58,747 bases of DNA, from positions 1-58,747 of the forward strand of contig CAMBUD010000008.1 of NCBI GenBank assembly GCA_945871035.1. Direction: 5' to 3'. Positions within the stretch are counted from its first letter, which is position 1. Every line of letters starts with the position of its first letter. The translations under genes were made by a program, and so were the position numbers. Below are positions 44,958 to 54,447 of this stretch, piece after piece. The notes beneath the pieces were generated by a model. The model saw only the letters and a list, made by a program, of their open reading frames with translations, did no database searches and had not been told where the DNA came from. Source of the stretch: Planctomicrobium piriforme (lineage in GTDB: Bacteria; Planctomycetota; Planctomycetia; Pirellulales; UBA1268).

Positions 44958-45871
44958 TCATGCACCTCGCTTTTGTGGCACCACGGATACCAAGCAGAAA
45001 AATAATAATCGAACCCACTCCACCCGCCTGTGGGGAGTGCTGCAATGACAAGGAGCGCCGATAGCTCTACCCACTGATCGTATGTCGACTGTGCACCGAT
45101 CACCCAGAAGGGCTGTGCAGCAATCACACTGAGCAAAAAGAAAACGCCTCCCATGGCATTGAATTTCGTCAGGATGCCAAGCGTCAAGCAAAGACCAATC
45201 GCCAGCAACGACCAGCTGACAAATCGATCGGTTTTCCAGAGAGAATTTTTCCCGACCGCACCCGCCACTCGCAACTTTTCAGCAGCGGAGCATGAGGCAT
45301 CCCACTCAATGACCAACTTTTGGCCGATCGCCGCTGCGTCTTTCATCCAGCCGGAGGACTGCGCTGCGAGTTCACGACGTTTTTTTGCTATTCGCTCTCG
45401 AATAAAAGGGATTTCGGTTGCACCACTACCTTGCTCCATTGCAACCAATCGCTGACGCTGCAAGCGGTAATCGGCCAGATCCTCGGCGAGGGGCGCGACG
45501 TAGTCGTTCAGTTCCTGTGTGGCGACTGCAAGGAGCGCATCAGCCTCAGCCTGCCGGGCGGCATCTAGCACAACGAGTGCCGATCTTTCATTGAGCAGTT
45601 TTTTCCAGCCTGCTACAACGCTTTCTTGCCAAGCGGCCGCTGCTACTTGTGCTGAATCAGTACCGCTGGCATCCAGTGTGCCAGACCAATCACCGATCTC
45701 CGGCAGTCCATCCCGCAGAAAATTAGCAAAGGGACCAACAGCCACTTTCCGAAATCCCGCACTCGACCAAGCAGGATCTCGCAGATGACTGGAACCTTCT
45801 AAAAAGAAATGCAGGCCAATAACAATTCTCAGAAATGCCAGAGCCGCTACGGCAATAAAAGACAATCGCAT
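44954..45871 (-). CDS. DoxX-like membrane protein with periplasmic coiled-coil insertion
   Basis: A 305-residue protein from ATG 45871. A first membrane helix with the DoxX opening (FLRIVIGLHFFLEGSSHL) is followed by about 140 residues of helical, Ala/Glu/Arg-rich sequence predicted to be a coiled coil. Three more hydrophobic helices with the DoxX pattern (LGILTKFNAMGGVFFLLS) follow. In planctomycetes DoxX-like proteins often stand next to Gfo/Idh oxidoreductases; the ATGA overlap supports joint function, perhaps as a membrane dock for redox partners. The function is inference. Confidence 0.75.
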   Translation of the reverse strand: MRLSFIAVAALAFLRIVIGLHFFLEGSSHLRDPAWSSAGFRKVAVGPFANFLRDGLPEIGDWSGTLDASGTDSAQVAAAAWQESVVAGWKKLLNERSALVVLDAARQAEADALLAVATQELNDYVAPLAEDLADYRLQRQRLVAMEQGSGATEIPFIRERIAKKRRELAAQSSGWMKDAAAIGQKLVIEWDASCSAAEKLRVAGAVGKNSLWKTDRFVSWSLLAIGLCLTLGILTKFNAMGGVFFLLSVIAAQPFWVIGAQSTYDQWVELSALLVIAALPTGGWSGFDYYFSAWYPWCHKSEVHE

Positions 45872-45960
45872 TGGCTTCACCAGAGTGTGACTGCAGGTAC
45901 AGTTAAGGAACAGTTGGGGAACAGATTGGACGGAAACAAATAGCACTCTAACGTAACGAA

Positions 45961-45989
45961 ATTATACGCTCTAGCTGTGGTCTTGTCAG
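45961..45989 (-). promoter_or_regulatory. sigma-70 promoter for the DoxX-oxidoreductase operon
   Basis: Read on the minus strand: -35 CTGACA (45984-45989), 17-base spacer, -10 TATAAT (45961-45966), about 90 bases before the DoxX-like start. Five of six -35 bases and all -10 bases match consensus. Confidence 0.6.
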
Positions 45990-46034
45990 CCCTTGATCTT
46001 GACAGTTTCCTCTCAATTCTACGAAAAGATAAAT

Positions 46035-47003
46035 ATGCAGATCGTTCTTTGCTATCCCGTTGCGGCAAAACATATCGCCCAGATTCAGGAGATTGTGCCG
46101 ACGGCCACGCTTATCGATGCCGGGCAGGAGCGTGTTGCCGAAGAATTACTGAATGCTGATGTTTTTTGCGGACATCCCAAGGTAGCAGTGCCCTGGGACG
46201 CTGTCGCTACGTGCGGGCGTTTGCGCTGGATTCAGTCGTCGGCGGCAGGACTCGACCACTGCCTCGTACCATCCATCATTGAATCGGACATTATTGTAAC
46301 GAGTGCCTCCGGTGTTCTTGCCGATCAGGTAGCTGAACATGCGCTAGGCCTTGCAATTGCCTGTACGCGGCGGTTGCCATTATTTATTGCACAGCAGAAA
46401 AATAAGGAGTTTGTGCGTCGTCCTACCGGCGACCTGACGGGGGCAACTGTCGGCATTGTGGGCCTCGGTGGGGTGGGCCGCAGACTCGTGGAAGTGCTTG
46501 AGCCATTTCGAGTGCGCATTCTCGCCACCGATTATTTCCCGGTTCACAAGCCGCCGGCAGTAGCATTTCTCGGTGGTCCAGACACGCTTTCCACGGTACT
46601 GGAGCAGGCCGACATTCTTTTCCTTTGCGTGCCACTGACAGCACGCACGAAAGGAATGATCGATGCTCGCAGGATTGCAGGGATGAAGCAGGGGGCCATT
46701 CTCGTCAATGTCGCGCGTGGTCAACTCGTGGAGGAAGTCGCGCTGGCCGATGCGCTGCACAGCGGCCATCTCGCAGCCGCCGCCCTCGATGTGACGCCTG
46801 CCGAACCGCTCCCGATCGAAAGTCGCCTCTGGACTTCGCCGAATATCCTCATCACTCCGCACGTTGCGGGGCAATCCGCTCACCGAATTGATGCAATGAC
46901 TGACTTTTTCTGCCAAAATCTAAGTCGGTACCTGCTGGGAACGAATCTCCGCAATGCCGTCGACAAGCGGCTGGGTTTTCCAGAGCCGCAGAATCTAAAA
47001 TAA
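46035..47003 (+). CDS. D-2-hydroxyacid dehydrogenase family protein
   Basis: A 322-residue NAD-dependent enzyme from ATG 46035. It has the family's nucleotide loop (GIVGLGGVGRRL), the Arg in VNVARGQLVEE and the Glu/His pair near TPAEPLP and ITPHVAGQS. Such enzymes interconvert 2-oxo and D-2-hydroxy acids, but the substrate is not readable. It is divergent from the DoxX operon and 47 bases ahead of the kinase gene. Confidence 0.92.
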   Translation: MQIVLCYPVAAKHIAQIQEIVPTATLIDAGQERVAEELLNADVFCGHPKVAVPWDAVATCGRLRWIQSSAAGLDHCLVPSIIESDIIVTSASGVLADQVAEHALGLAIACTRRLPLFIAQQKNKEFVRRPTGDLTGATVGIVGLGGVGRRLVEVLEPFRVRILATDYFPVHKPPAVAFLGGPDTLSTVLEQADILFLCVPLTARTKGMIDARRIAGMKQGAILVNVARGQLVEEVALADALHSGHLAAAALDVTPAEPLPIESRLWTSPNILITPHVAGQSAHRIDAMTDFFCQNLSRYLLGTNLRNAVDKRLGFPEPQNLK

Positions 47004-47050
47004 GTTGCTGCAAGCTGTAAATAGTCCCTCCACGAGATCCACAACATTTT

Positions 47051-48154
47051 ATGACGACAACTATCTACCAGGAAGGACGCCCGACAATCTCCGTCTCGGG
47101 AGAAGTAGGCGGCCGCTGTCCTGAGGAACTCTTGTCGCGTTACAGTGAGATTCTTGAGGCTGGTCGCCTCAACTGGACTGAATATCACAACCTCACTCGC
47201 CGCCTAGGGGCCGGTGGACAGGGCGTCGTATTCCTAACCACGCGACGCGGCACAGATAGTTTTTCGCTGCCAGTCGCACTCAAGATTTTTTCACCCGAAC
47301 GCTATGAATCAGAAGCGCTCTATGACGAAGCCATGACCAGGATCGCCAAGGTGGCCTCGCGAGTCGCCCAGATTCAACAAGACAATCTGCTCGATGTGCA
47401 AAACTTCGTTGAGCAACGCCGCATTCGCTTGATGGAGATGGAGTGGATCGACGGGTACGATCTGTCGCGCCTGCTTGCACCCAGCCTGCTGGATCAAACC
47501 AAATCGAGCGTCAGTCCAGAACGCTGGGCCTATCTTAACAACGTTATCGTGACGGCTGGACCACAGCAGTCACGACTCAAGCCTGGTGTTGCCATCGCAA
47601 TTGTGCGTGAATGCTTGGCGGCACTGGCCGCGTTGCACCGCGAGGAAATCGTTCACGGCGACATCAAAAGCTCTAACATCATGGTGAAGCGCACCGGCAA
47701 CGCAAAGATTATCGACATCGGCTCGGCGTTGGCGCTTGATGATATTCCACCCAACCGTACGTGCACACCGGCCTATGCAGCCCCGGAAGTGCTGGAAGGG
47801 CTTGAGAATACGCCGCGTTCGGATCTCGCCAGCCTGGGCTATGTACTGGTGGAAATGCTTTCCGGCCAGCCGCCGTTTGCTGGGCTTCACACCTTTCGGG
47901 ATTTACTCGAGGCAAAACGGTCGCTCGTCCACCGCTTGCCGCAACTATTGCCGTCAGAGGTGACCTGCAACGAACTGTTGATGAATTTCTGTCGCGGTCT
48001 GATTGCGGCCGATCCATTACGACGATTCCCAAGCGCGGAAGATGCCGATCTCTTGAAAGGCGGCGCCGCCAGTTTTCATCGCCAGCTCATCGTGGGGGGG
48101 CTAGCGAGCGAATATGAAAACGAGATCCGTGCCTGGCTCGAGAATCTAGAGTGA
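47051..48154 (+). CDS. Hanks-type Ser/Thr protein kinase, non-RD
   Basis: A 367-residue cytosolic kinase without a membrane segment. The glycine loop GAGGQGVVF, the VAxK lysine (PVALKIF), and the APE motif (YAAPEVLEG) are present. The catalytic loop is HGDIKSSN in place of HRD, and the Mg loop is DIG in place of DFG. The first makes it a non-RD kinase, not controlled by activation-loop phosphorylation. Catalytic Asp, Lys and Asn are intact, so activity is likely. It sits downstream of the dehydrogenase, which may be a target or only a neighbour. Confidence 0.88.
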   Translation: MTTTIYQEGRPTISVSGEVGGRCPEELLSRYSEILEAGRLNWTEYHNLTRRLGAGGQGVVFLTTRRGTDSFSLPVALKIFSPERYESEALYDEAMTRIAKVASRVAQIQQDNLLDVQNFVEQRRIRLMEMEWIDGYDLSRLLAPSLLDQTKSSVSPERWAYLNNVIVTAGPQQSRLKPGVAIAIVRECLAALAALHREEIVHGDIKSSNIMVKRTGNAKIIDIGSALALDDIPPNRTCTPAYAAPEVLEGLENTPRSDLASLGYVLVEMLSGQPPFAGLHTFRDLLEAKRSLVHRLPQLLPSEVTCNELLMNFCRGLIAADPLRRFPSAEDADLLKGGAASFHRQLIVGGLASEYENEIRAWLENLE

Positions 48155-48211
48155 TCGCAAACTCAGAGGTGCCCTGGCAAGAAGGCTTATCGTTTGTGAA
48201 AGTTCAATGAA

Positions 48212-48255
48212 TCAATCCTCGCTCAATCCTCGGTCAACCGTCGCTCAACCGTCGA
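48212..48255. repeat. four imperfect 11-bp tandem copies spanning an SDR stop
   Basis: The unit TCAAYCSTCGN occurs four times at exact 11-base spacing. The second and third copies contain the stop codon of the minus-strand SDR gene. The copies fall into two sequence pairs. Confidence 0.75.
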
Positions 48256-49067
48256 TAGATCGTTCGAATAAGGGCAGTCGTGAACTGAGGAGCCAGTCTC
48301 TTCAGCCGCCAGAGCCATCGTGCCCGTAGGCCTAGCACCACATAGCGACGGTTGGAATTGGCGCACCGCAGCACCCGCTTTGCAATGCTCTGCGAGGACC
48401 ACCGCGTTGACTGCATGCGACGCCGCGCTTCACGCGTTTGAATAGCTGCCGAAAAATGCCACGTCTCCAGCAGTCCGGATTGGAAGAAACCCGGACAAAC
48501 GACCGTCACACCAGGACAACGCCGATTGCACTCAGCGGCAATCGACTCCGAGAGCGCAATGACACCAGCCTTACTGGCAGAATAGGCTGCCAGTGATGGC
48601 AAACCGACTACGCCTGAGATCGACGCTATGTTGATAACATGAGAACGCAGGGGATGCAGTCGAAGCCACGGTAGAAAAACCTCGCACCCCAGCGCTGTGC
48701 CGATTAAGTTTGTATCGATCACTCGTCGCCACTGCTCTATCGGCAAACTACCCACTTCGCCGGTTGCTCCGACACCGGCGCAGTTGACGAGCATTTCAAG
48801 CAACGGCCACTCCGCACGCAGCCGATCGTGTAAATTCTGCCAACTTTTAACATCCCGCACATCGAAAGCCGCAATCAGGCCACTGCCACCGCAGGCCTGC
48901 ACGGCTGCCAGCACCTCGGTGAGACGCGAGCCTGATTCAACGGGCAAGTCGACCAACGCTAGCCGCCAACCGGCAGCGGCAAGTTCCAGGGCGATAGCGC
49001 GGCCCAAGCCGCTCCCAGCCCCCGTTACCACAGCCGAGCCGTGCAATCGTTGGCGGCTGAATATCAC
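48234..49067 (-). CDS. short-chain dehydrogenase/reductase (SDR)
   Basis: A 277-residue classical SDR. The cofactor loop GAGSGLGRA, the NNAG-like VNCAGVG, the serine in NIASISG and the catalytic YSASK are all present. The acidic residue in LVDLP after the second strand suggests NAD(H), unlike the SDR at 12569. The C-terminus is basic with a possible membrane-associated helix. Its stop lies in a 11-bp tandem repeat. The tRNA-Asp gene is 46 bases upstream on the same strand. Confidence 0.9.
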   Translation of the reverse strand: MIFSRQRLHGSAVVTGAGSGLGRAIALELAAAGWRLALVDLPVESGSRLTEVLAAVQACGGSGLIAAFDVRDVKSWQNLHDRLRAEWPLLEMLVNCAGVGATGEVGSLPIEQWRRVIDTNLIGTALGCEVFLPWLRLHPLRSHVINIASISGVVGLPSLAAYSASKAGVIALSESIAAECNRRCPGVTVVCPGFFQSGLLETWHFSAAIQTREARRRMQSTRWSSQSIAKRVLRCANSNRRYVVLGLRARWLWRLKRLAPQFTTALIRTIYRRLSDG

Positions 49068-49113
49068 GACTTGGGGTCACAGTGTCATCAAAAGGTGAAC
49101 CGCTGGAAAAAAG

Positions 49114-49187
49114 CGAGGGTGACGGGACTCGAACCCGCGGCCTCCAACGTGACAGGCTGGCGCTCTAACCAACTGAGCTACACCCCC
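49114..49187 (-). tRNA. tRNA-Asp (anticodon GTC)
   Basis: On the minus strand the 74 bases fold into a full cloverleaf. The acceptor GGGGGTG pairs with CACCCTC (one G-T pair), the D arm is GCTC/GAGC, and the anticodon stem CCAGC/GTTGG holds the loop CTGTCAC. The T arm has TTCGAGT. CCA is not encoded. A T6 run follows directly and can serve as terminator. Confidence 0.97.
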
Positions 49188-49316
49188 GTATACCACCAGA
49201 ATCTTACGCTGTTGGCTTACTAGAAGCCCCAGCGAAACTTCGGTGATGACGGGTGCTTTCACCTCGCAGATTCGTAGTATATCTGTTTTTTCCCCTTCAC
49301 AAAGAGCGCTTCCAAA

Positions 49317-49349
49317 AGAAGGGGCAGAGAAGGGTCAGAGAAGGGCCGG
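49317..49349. repeat. three imperfect 11-bp tandem copies
   Basis: The unit AGAAGGGNCAG is repeated three times with small changes in the 202-base spacer between the tRNA and the TPR gene. Apart from a possible -10 (TATACT on the minus strand near 49280) nothing else is seen in this spacer. Confidence 0.7.
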
Positions 49350-49389
49350 ATCTTTGCGCATGACTTTTTGGCGATTGTGGCTATTTTTA

Positions 49390-50331
49390 CTAAAAAATGC
49401 CGCGGCTCGGATCGAAGCCCCTGCGTTTGGCAACCTCAAAGTCTTGCTGAGCCTGCTCCTTGAGGCCAATTGCCGTGCAGGCGAGAGCGCGGTGGTGAAA
49501 CATTACAGCCAAACCGTGGTCGAGCAATCGTACGCGGCGGGCCAGTTCGACTGGTTGCAGGCGATCAGCGAGCAAGCCGAGTTGTCTGCGGAACCGTTGC
49601 ATGGCATCAATGGCACGATTGAGCTCATCGATTGCATCCCGATGCCGCCCCATGAGGTGCAGAATAAAACCGCGGGTATCGAGAAGCTCTGCTGAGTCGG
49701 CGTCGCCCGCGACGATTGCCGCGTTAATGTCATCCAGCGCTGCTGGTAGATCACGACCCACTAAGGCTCGGATGTAAGCCCGGTGGTTGAGTGCGTCAGG
49801 ATCGCCGCGCGCAGCCAGTTCGACAACCTTTCCGGCGTCGATTAAGGCGGCATTGGCGTTATCCAGAACGACATGCACCAACGCTCGCACTCGCAGTGGT
49901 GCTGTGGCCATCGGAGCGATGACCGCAGCACGATTGGCATCCAAGAGCGCACTGGCAGCGTCGCGATCCTCGAGCCGTAGCATGGCCAGCCGACAGAGGA
50001 GGTTCTGTTCGTCACCGTGCCAATCTAAAGCTCGATTGATGTCCATGATTGCCCCGGCCAGATCGTTTTGTGCCTCACACAGATCCGCACGATCCAGCGA
50101 CCATTCAACAACGGCTGCTCGGATGATCGGCAAAGCTTGCGGAATCACAATCGCCGGCAACAACCCAGCAGCGATAATAAGGAGCAAAAAAGCCCGCTTC
50201 CGTGAGCCAACTCTGGCCGTTTGGGCGGACGGCTTGCCGGTGGACAGCGACTTTGGGTCAGCAGCCACAAGATTGCCTAGTTCTACCTCAAATTGCGGTG
50301 GAATTGGGAAGCCGTTGCGGTCGTATCGCAT
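49390..50331 (-). CDS. membrane-anchored TPR protein
   Basis: A 313-residue protein with GAGGAG before ATG 50331. A basic N-terminal part is followed by one membrane helix (about residues 48-70), then TPR-type helix pairs: repeated DLAGAIMDINRAL, DLPAALDDINAAI and RHRDAIDELNRAI patterns. Such proteins are protein-binding scaffolds; the partner is not evident. It is divergent from the 108-residue gene. Confidence 0.8.
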   Translation of the reverse strand: MRYDRNGFPIPPQFEVELGNLVAADPKSLSTGKPSAQTARVGSRKRAFLLLIIAAGLLPAIVIPQALPIIRAAVVEWSLDRADLCEAQNDLAGAIMDINRALDWHGDEQNLLCRLAMLRLEDRDAASALLDANRAAVIAPMATAPLRVRALVHVVLDNANAALIDAGKVVELAARGDPDALNHRAYIRALVGRDLPAALDDINAAIVAGDADSAELLDTRGFILHLMGRHRDAIDELNRAIDAMQRFRRQLGLLADRLQPVELARRVRLLDHGLAVMFHHRALACTAIGLKEQAQQDFEVAKRRGFDPSRGIF

Positions 50332-50525
50332 ACACTCTCCTCTGTGGCCTTTGCAGCCAATGCATCGACGCAGATCTCAACTAAACTATGATTATGATAG
50401 ATCCTTCATCGGATCGTCAACAAACAGCACTCTTTTTCAAGCCCTCTGTATTCAACACTCAAGACAGCTAAGACTCCTTGACTGCGAGGAGTACAATCGT
50501 ATCTCTAATATCCGGAGACCATCCC

Positions 50526-50852
50526 ATGCCGCTTTTTGAAATCGAAACCAGTGCTCATATTATTATCTCTTGGGCGGCTGACGATCAGGCGGCCGCAGCC
50601 GTTGTAGAAGAAGCTTATCCGGGGGAGCACGTTGTACGACTCACGCGTCGGCCACGCGACACGTGGGTGATCTCGAAGTCGGCTCTTGGCCTCACAGACT
50701 CGCGAGACAATCCCTGCAATACAGCACGGGAATGCCTTTCCAAGGCCTCGGGAGACAAGGTTCACGCCATTCGTCTCTACATGCATGAAACCGGCGACGA
50801 CCTAGACCGAGCACGCAAGGTGATCGAGTCTAACATGGTCATGGGCTGGTAA
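50526..50852 (+). CDS. conserved planctomycete small protein, 108 aa
   Basis: A 108-residue soluble protein from ATG 50526 with GGAG nine bases upstream. Its PLFEIETSAHIIISWA opening and the RRPRDTWVISKSALGL and GDKVHAIRLYMHETGDDL blocks look strongly conserved and resemble uncharacterised planctomycete proteins I recall. No motif for an activity is visible; the mixed beta/alpha pattern suggests a small globular domain. It stands alone between divergent and convergent neighbours. Confidence 0.75.
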   Translation: MPLFEIETSAHIIISWAADDQAAAAVVEEAYPGEHVVRLTRRPRDTWVISKSALGLTDSRDNPCNTARECLSKASGDKVHAIRLYMHETGDDLDRARKVIESNMVMGW

Positions 50853-50962
50853 ACCGGCCGCTCGAGAGGCACGTTAGAGAGGCGTAAGAGGCTGCCGGCA
50901 CCGGTGGAAAAAACTCCGCCGTCCAACCAGCGTCTTGAAAAAATTTCGGCACGGATGTGCTT

Positions 50963-52051
50963 TTACTCTCTGACGGTGTTCGGCACCGGCACTTGATAGC
51001 CTGCCGTTCGCACTGCAGATGGGCTTGCCTGTGAATCATCGACAAGAATTGCACGGCTGGGTCGGTAGCTGGACGTACCGCCAGGACGGTATCCAGGATC
51101 AGGCCGCCGCACAGGCGGAGCCACGGGGGAAAAAACCGGTGGTGCAATGCCTTGAGCCGCAGGAATAGCTTCTGTCGGTACGACGGGCGTCTGCAGGACC
51201 GGTGTGGCCGGATTCACTGCTGGAAAGGCAGCAGAATTCTGCGGAGCAATCGGATTGGACTGCCCATCGGCAAAACGGCTCCCCGCGCTGGAATAACGGG
51301 AATTGCTTGGCACGGATTCGGGCGCTGGATCAGCGGCACCGCTGACGCTTGGTGTTTGGGTAAATGAAGCTGCGCCACGCGAGTCGGCAACTCGGTTCGG
51401 CACAGGCTCGTAGCCGGCTGTTGCCGGAAAGGCACCGCCTGCTTTTTCACCGGCACCACTGGCCCCGCCAAAACTATTCAATGGCGTTGTGCTCGGACTG
51501 CTATTTTCTAAACGAACTGCTGATCTCGAACCTGGAAATGCTGGCGCTGGCACCGCTGCCTGCATCGGTGGAAATTTATCCTCAGCTGATGGACTCTCTT
51601 GCGGCAAAGCTGCATACGGTCCAACCTGTGGTGCGATAGCTGAACCGGCTGGGCCGTTGGTATCTGCTGGCGATTGCTTGGGAGGGACCGGCGTTGATCC
51701 GTAGGTCACGGACGTTTGCTCGACCCCAATCGCTGCCACCGCTGAAGTTGATACCGTCGGCTGACCAGTTGCCGAGTTCTTGACTGAATCGGTAACAGCA
51801 TAGCTACTGGGCGTTGTTGTGGTTGGGTAAGGAGTCGCCGATTCTGATGGTTTTTCAAGCTTGTTCTTGAATGGTGGCGCTGCGGTGAGCTTCGCAGCAT
51901 CGGCTGAATTAGATCCGCCAAACATCGACCATGATGGGGCCGAAAATGACGAACTACCTTTGCAGCCAGCAATGATAGAGACCGCGCAGATCAACGTGCC
52001 ACCGACCATTGACCGAAAGATGTTTGATTTCTTTTCAGATTGAACGCTCAT
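50963..52051 (-). CDS. disordered Pro/Ser/Ala-rich lipoprotein
   Basis: A 362-residue protein from ATG 52051 (GGGAG nine bases upstream). The signal segment ends in the lipobox SIIAGC, so it should be lipidated and exported. The rest is low-complexity Pro/Ser/Ala/Thr sequence with no stable domain. The frame upstream to 52219 has no supporting start. It is probably a flexible surface linker or spacer. No partner is evident; superoxide dismutase lies 204 bases upstream on the same strand. Confidence 0.75.
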   Translation of the reverse strand: MSVQSEKKSNIFRSMVGGTLICAVSIIAGCKGSSSFSAPSWSMFGGSNSADAAKLTAAPPFKNKLEKPSESATPYPTTTTPSSYAVTDSVKNSATGQPTVSTSAVAAIGVEQTSVTYGSTPVPPKQSPADTNGPAGSAIAPQVGPYAALPQESPSAEDKFPPMQAAVPAPAFPGSRSAVRLENSSPSTTPLNSFGGASGAGEKAGGAFPATAGYEPVPNRVADSRGAASFTQTPSVSGAADPAPESVPSNSRYSSAGSRFADGQSNPIAPQNSAAFPAVNPATPVLQTPVVPTEAIPAAQGIAPPVFSPVAPPVRRPDPGYRPGGTSSYRPSRAILVDDSQASPSAVRTAGYQVPVPNTVRE

Positions 52052-52255
52052 GCCAATGACTCCCAGCGACAGCTTTTGCCCACACAAAATCGCAGGCGTG
52101 CCCGAGGAATAGGACATCCGCAGACGCGGAGTCAACGGCATCCTGGCGTCCACCCTTGCTCCACCGCAAGAAACAGTTGGTCCATTCCGAACAACGAATA
52201 GGCAGGGCAAGGCAAGCAAAGCTGGGGCGATGGGTAAAGCTGTTGTGCTGGGCAG

Positions 52256-52867
52256 CTATTTTTTAATCGCGTTGAACCGTTTGGAAACGGCATCCCAATC
52301 AATGACGTTGTAAAAAGCAGTCACGTAGTCCGCGCGGCGATTTTGGTAGTACAAATAGTATGCGTGCTCCCAAACGTCGAGTCCCAGCAGCGGTGCATTG
52401 CCATGCATTGTTGGGCTATCTTGATTGGCAGTGCTTTCAACTACCAGTTTGCCCTTGGGATCAACCGACAGCCAAGCCCAACCGCTACCAAACCGTCCCA
52501 TGGCAGACTTTGTGAACTCTTCCTTCCATTTATCAAAACCACCAAACACGGTGCGAACCGCTTCGGCCAGATGACCGGCTGGCTCACCGCCCTTACCCTT
52601 GCCGATGGTTTCCCAAAAGAGTGAGTGGTTAGCATGTCCACCACCGTTGTTTCGCACAACCGTCCGGATTCCTTCAGGAACTTTTTCTAAATCAGCGATC
52701 AGTTTTTCCACGGGAAGATCGCCAAGAGCGTTGCCTTCCAAGGCCTTATTTAGATTCGCGACATAGGCAGCATGGTGCTTATCGTGATGAATCTCCATTG
52801 TGCGAGCGTCTATTGAGGGCTCAAGCGCATCAAAGGCGTAGGGAAGGGCGGGCAGAGTGTAAGCCAT
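52256..52867 (-). CDS. sodA: superoxide dismutase (Mn/Fe family)
   Basis: A 203-residue protein that converts superoxide to oxygen and peroxide. Metal ligands are visible: His in HHDKHHAAY, His in [10 protein letters not shown], and Asp/His in DVWEHAYYL. The [13 protein letters not shown] block and STANQDSP pattern favour the manganese type, but Fe/Mn choice is not certain from sequence. AGGAGA lies ahead of ATG 52867. There is a good promoter at 52924-52952. Confidence 0.95.
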   Translation of the reverse strand: MAYTLPALPYAFDALEPSIDARTMEIHHDKHHAAYVANLNKALEGNALGDLPVEKLIADLEKVPEGIRTVVRNNGGGHANHSLFWETIGKGKGGEPAGHLAEAVRTVFGGFDKWKEEFTKSAMGRFGSGWAWLSVDPKGKLVVESTANQDSPTMHGNAPLLGLDVWEHAYYLYYQNRRADYVTAFYNVIDWDAVSKRFNAIKK

Positions 52868-53200
52868 AAAATGTGTCTCCTAAATCTAAGCGAGGCCAGA
52901 ACGGTGCCGAACGAACTGCCCGGATGTTACCGCAGAAGCGTGCAATGAGCAAATGATCGGGACAGTAACTCTTTCCGATAGCAGCGATTATCGGGGGAGA
53001 GATGGGACGCAATGACTCTACCGAAACTGCCGCTAGTGTGCATTGGCCGACCCTGCGACCGGCAGTTTATATTTAGGCACCCAGCACGCCGAAAATCCCT
53101 CCGGAGCGGATTGATTGACCGGTCGGCAGAATGCCACCTCGATCCGCGCGGGTTGCCCACGGGCCCGTCCTTACCCCCTCCGAATGGATTCGTTGTCCCC
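52868..53200. other. 333-base spacer between sodA and the membrane protein
   Basis: It holds the sodA promoter. The frame of the plus-strand membrane protein stays open back to ATG 53012, but that part is arginine/proline-rich with no ribosome-binding site, so I leave it untranslated. Nothing else is seen. Confidence 0.5.
52924..52952 (-). promoter_or_regulatory. probable sodA promoter
   Basis: Minus strand: -35 TTGCTC (52947-52952), 17-base spacer, -10 TAACAT (52924-52929), about 57 bases before the ATG. Confidence 0.45.
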
Positions 53201-54304
53201 ATGTCGCTTGCAGGCAACCAACGCCGAGACCAACGGCGGCGATTGGTCGTAAGTTGGAACCGCTTATCATCCACGGCGGCCAACGGATCCACTGCGGAAG
53301 TGCGGCAGATTGCAGACTATTCTCCAGAGGCCCTTCCTGAACGGCAACCGGCCCTCGCCATGCTTTTGCCCACAAGCCTGGGCGGCATGGCACTGGTGAG
53401 TGGCGGAATTCTCAGCCTTATCAGCGTCTCCATTGGGATCGGCTGGTGCGAGCCCGTCTTCAACGCTTCCTTATTTTCGACCGCTGAAGGTCGTTTTTCT
53501 GCTGGAATTGCTGCTGCGAAGGCGTGCTTTGATCCCCATTCTCTGTTTTCGCTCACAGGGTGGTTGGGGCAAATGGCATTGGTTGTCGCGGCAATCGTTT
53601 CGCTAGTCGTGCGGCTGATGAGACGCCATCGTTGCGATGACTATCATGGTCGGTATCGCGCGTGGGGCTGGCTGGCAGCGCTGTATCTGCTGACGGCCTG
53701 TGCCGGCCACGTACCAATCGGAACGCTCGTTGGGAGCATCCTTTCCGATGCCACCGGGATCACGCTTGGCCCGCAGGGGCAAGGCTGGTGGTTTCTGCTG
53801 TCATCGCTCACATTCGCAGCGGTGTCGTTGTGGGCGATCATGCCCCTCCACGAACGGTTGGGAACAGTCGTCTGGTTGAGCCTCTGCCTAGCCGCTTGGG
53901 CGGTAGCCGCTGCCTGCACGTGGAGCGGCAGAAGCAGTGGGATTCTATCCTTGACCGGCCATGCGGCCTGGGCGCTGGGCAGTGCACTGGCTGCAATCGC
54001 CATGTTCGCAGCTGCCCGCTCGGTGATTCGTGAGGTCCGTGGGAGTTCGCGTTCCGGCGAAATACAGACTGCAGAAAAGCCGCTCAAACAGCAAGCACTC
54101 GCAGCACAGTCGCCCCGTTCTCAACCGAATGATGTTGGTGCTTTAGTGGAATCTGCCACAGCGGAAGATGACGACCCCGATCGCAACGACCAAACTGCCT
54201 ATGTCGATGGCTCCGAGCAGGAGAGCGATTTGGGCATGCGACACCTCTCGAAGGCCGAGCGCAAGCGGCTCAAGAAAATGGCGCGCATAAAAACCGCTGC
54301 CTGA
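53201..54304 (+). CDS. polytopic membrane protein with basic C-terminal tail
   Basis: A 367-residue protein if ATG 53201 is used; the frame is open back to 53012. Four to six hydrophobic helices lie between about residues 55 and 285 of the shorter form, followed by an acidic stretch (AEDDDPDRNDQ) and a terminal basic motif LSKAERKRLKKMAR. The SKAERK tail recurs in planctomycete proteins in my recollection. No transport or enzyme motif is recognised. It stands alone, ahead of gltX by 209 bases. Confidence 0.65.
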   Translation: MSLAGNQRRDQRRRLVVSWNRLSSTAANGSTAEVRQIADYSPEALPERQPALAMLLPTSLGGMALVSGGILSLISVSIGIGWCEPVFNASLFSTAEGRFSAGIAAAKACFDPHSLFSLTGWLGQMALVVAAIVSLVVRLMRRHRCDDYHGRYRAWGWLAALYLLTACAGHVPIGTLVGSILSDATGITLGPQGQGWWFLLSSLTFAAVSLWAIMPLHERLGTVVWLSLCLAAWAVAAACTWSGRSSGILSLTGHAAWALGSALAAIAMFAAARSVIREVRGSSRSGEIQTAEKPLKQQALAAQSPRSQPNDVGALVESATAEDDDPDRNDQTAYVDGSEQESDLGMRHLSKAERKRLKKMARIKTAA

Positions 54305-54418
54305 CGCAAGCCCGCTCGGTCATAGGCCCGGTGGTGAGCCCATGCGCTCGTCTGGCTTAAAACTCACAGCGCAGTGCCCCGCAGATCTTCACTTCGGGCT
54401 GTCCCTCCGAACTGTCCT

Positions 54419-54447
54419 TTGACGCTGCGCCACCAATCGCCGATAGT
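54419..54447 (+). promoter_or_regulatory. probable gltX promoter
   Basis: -35 TTGACG (54419-54424), 17-base spacer, -10 GATAGT (54442-54447), about 67 bases before the gltX start. Confidence 0.5.

Noticed and set aside
53012..53200. Longer start for the membrane protein
   Set aside because: The added 63 residues are Arg/Pro-rich without a ribosome-binding site; kept only as an alternative.
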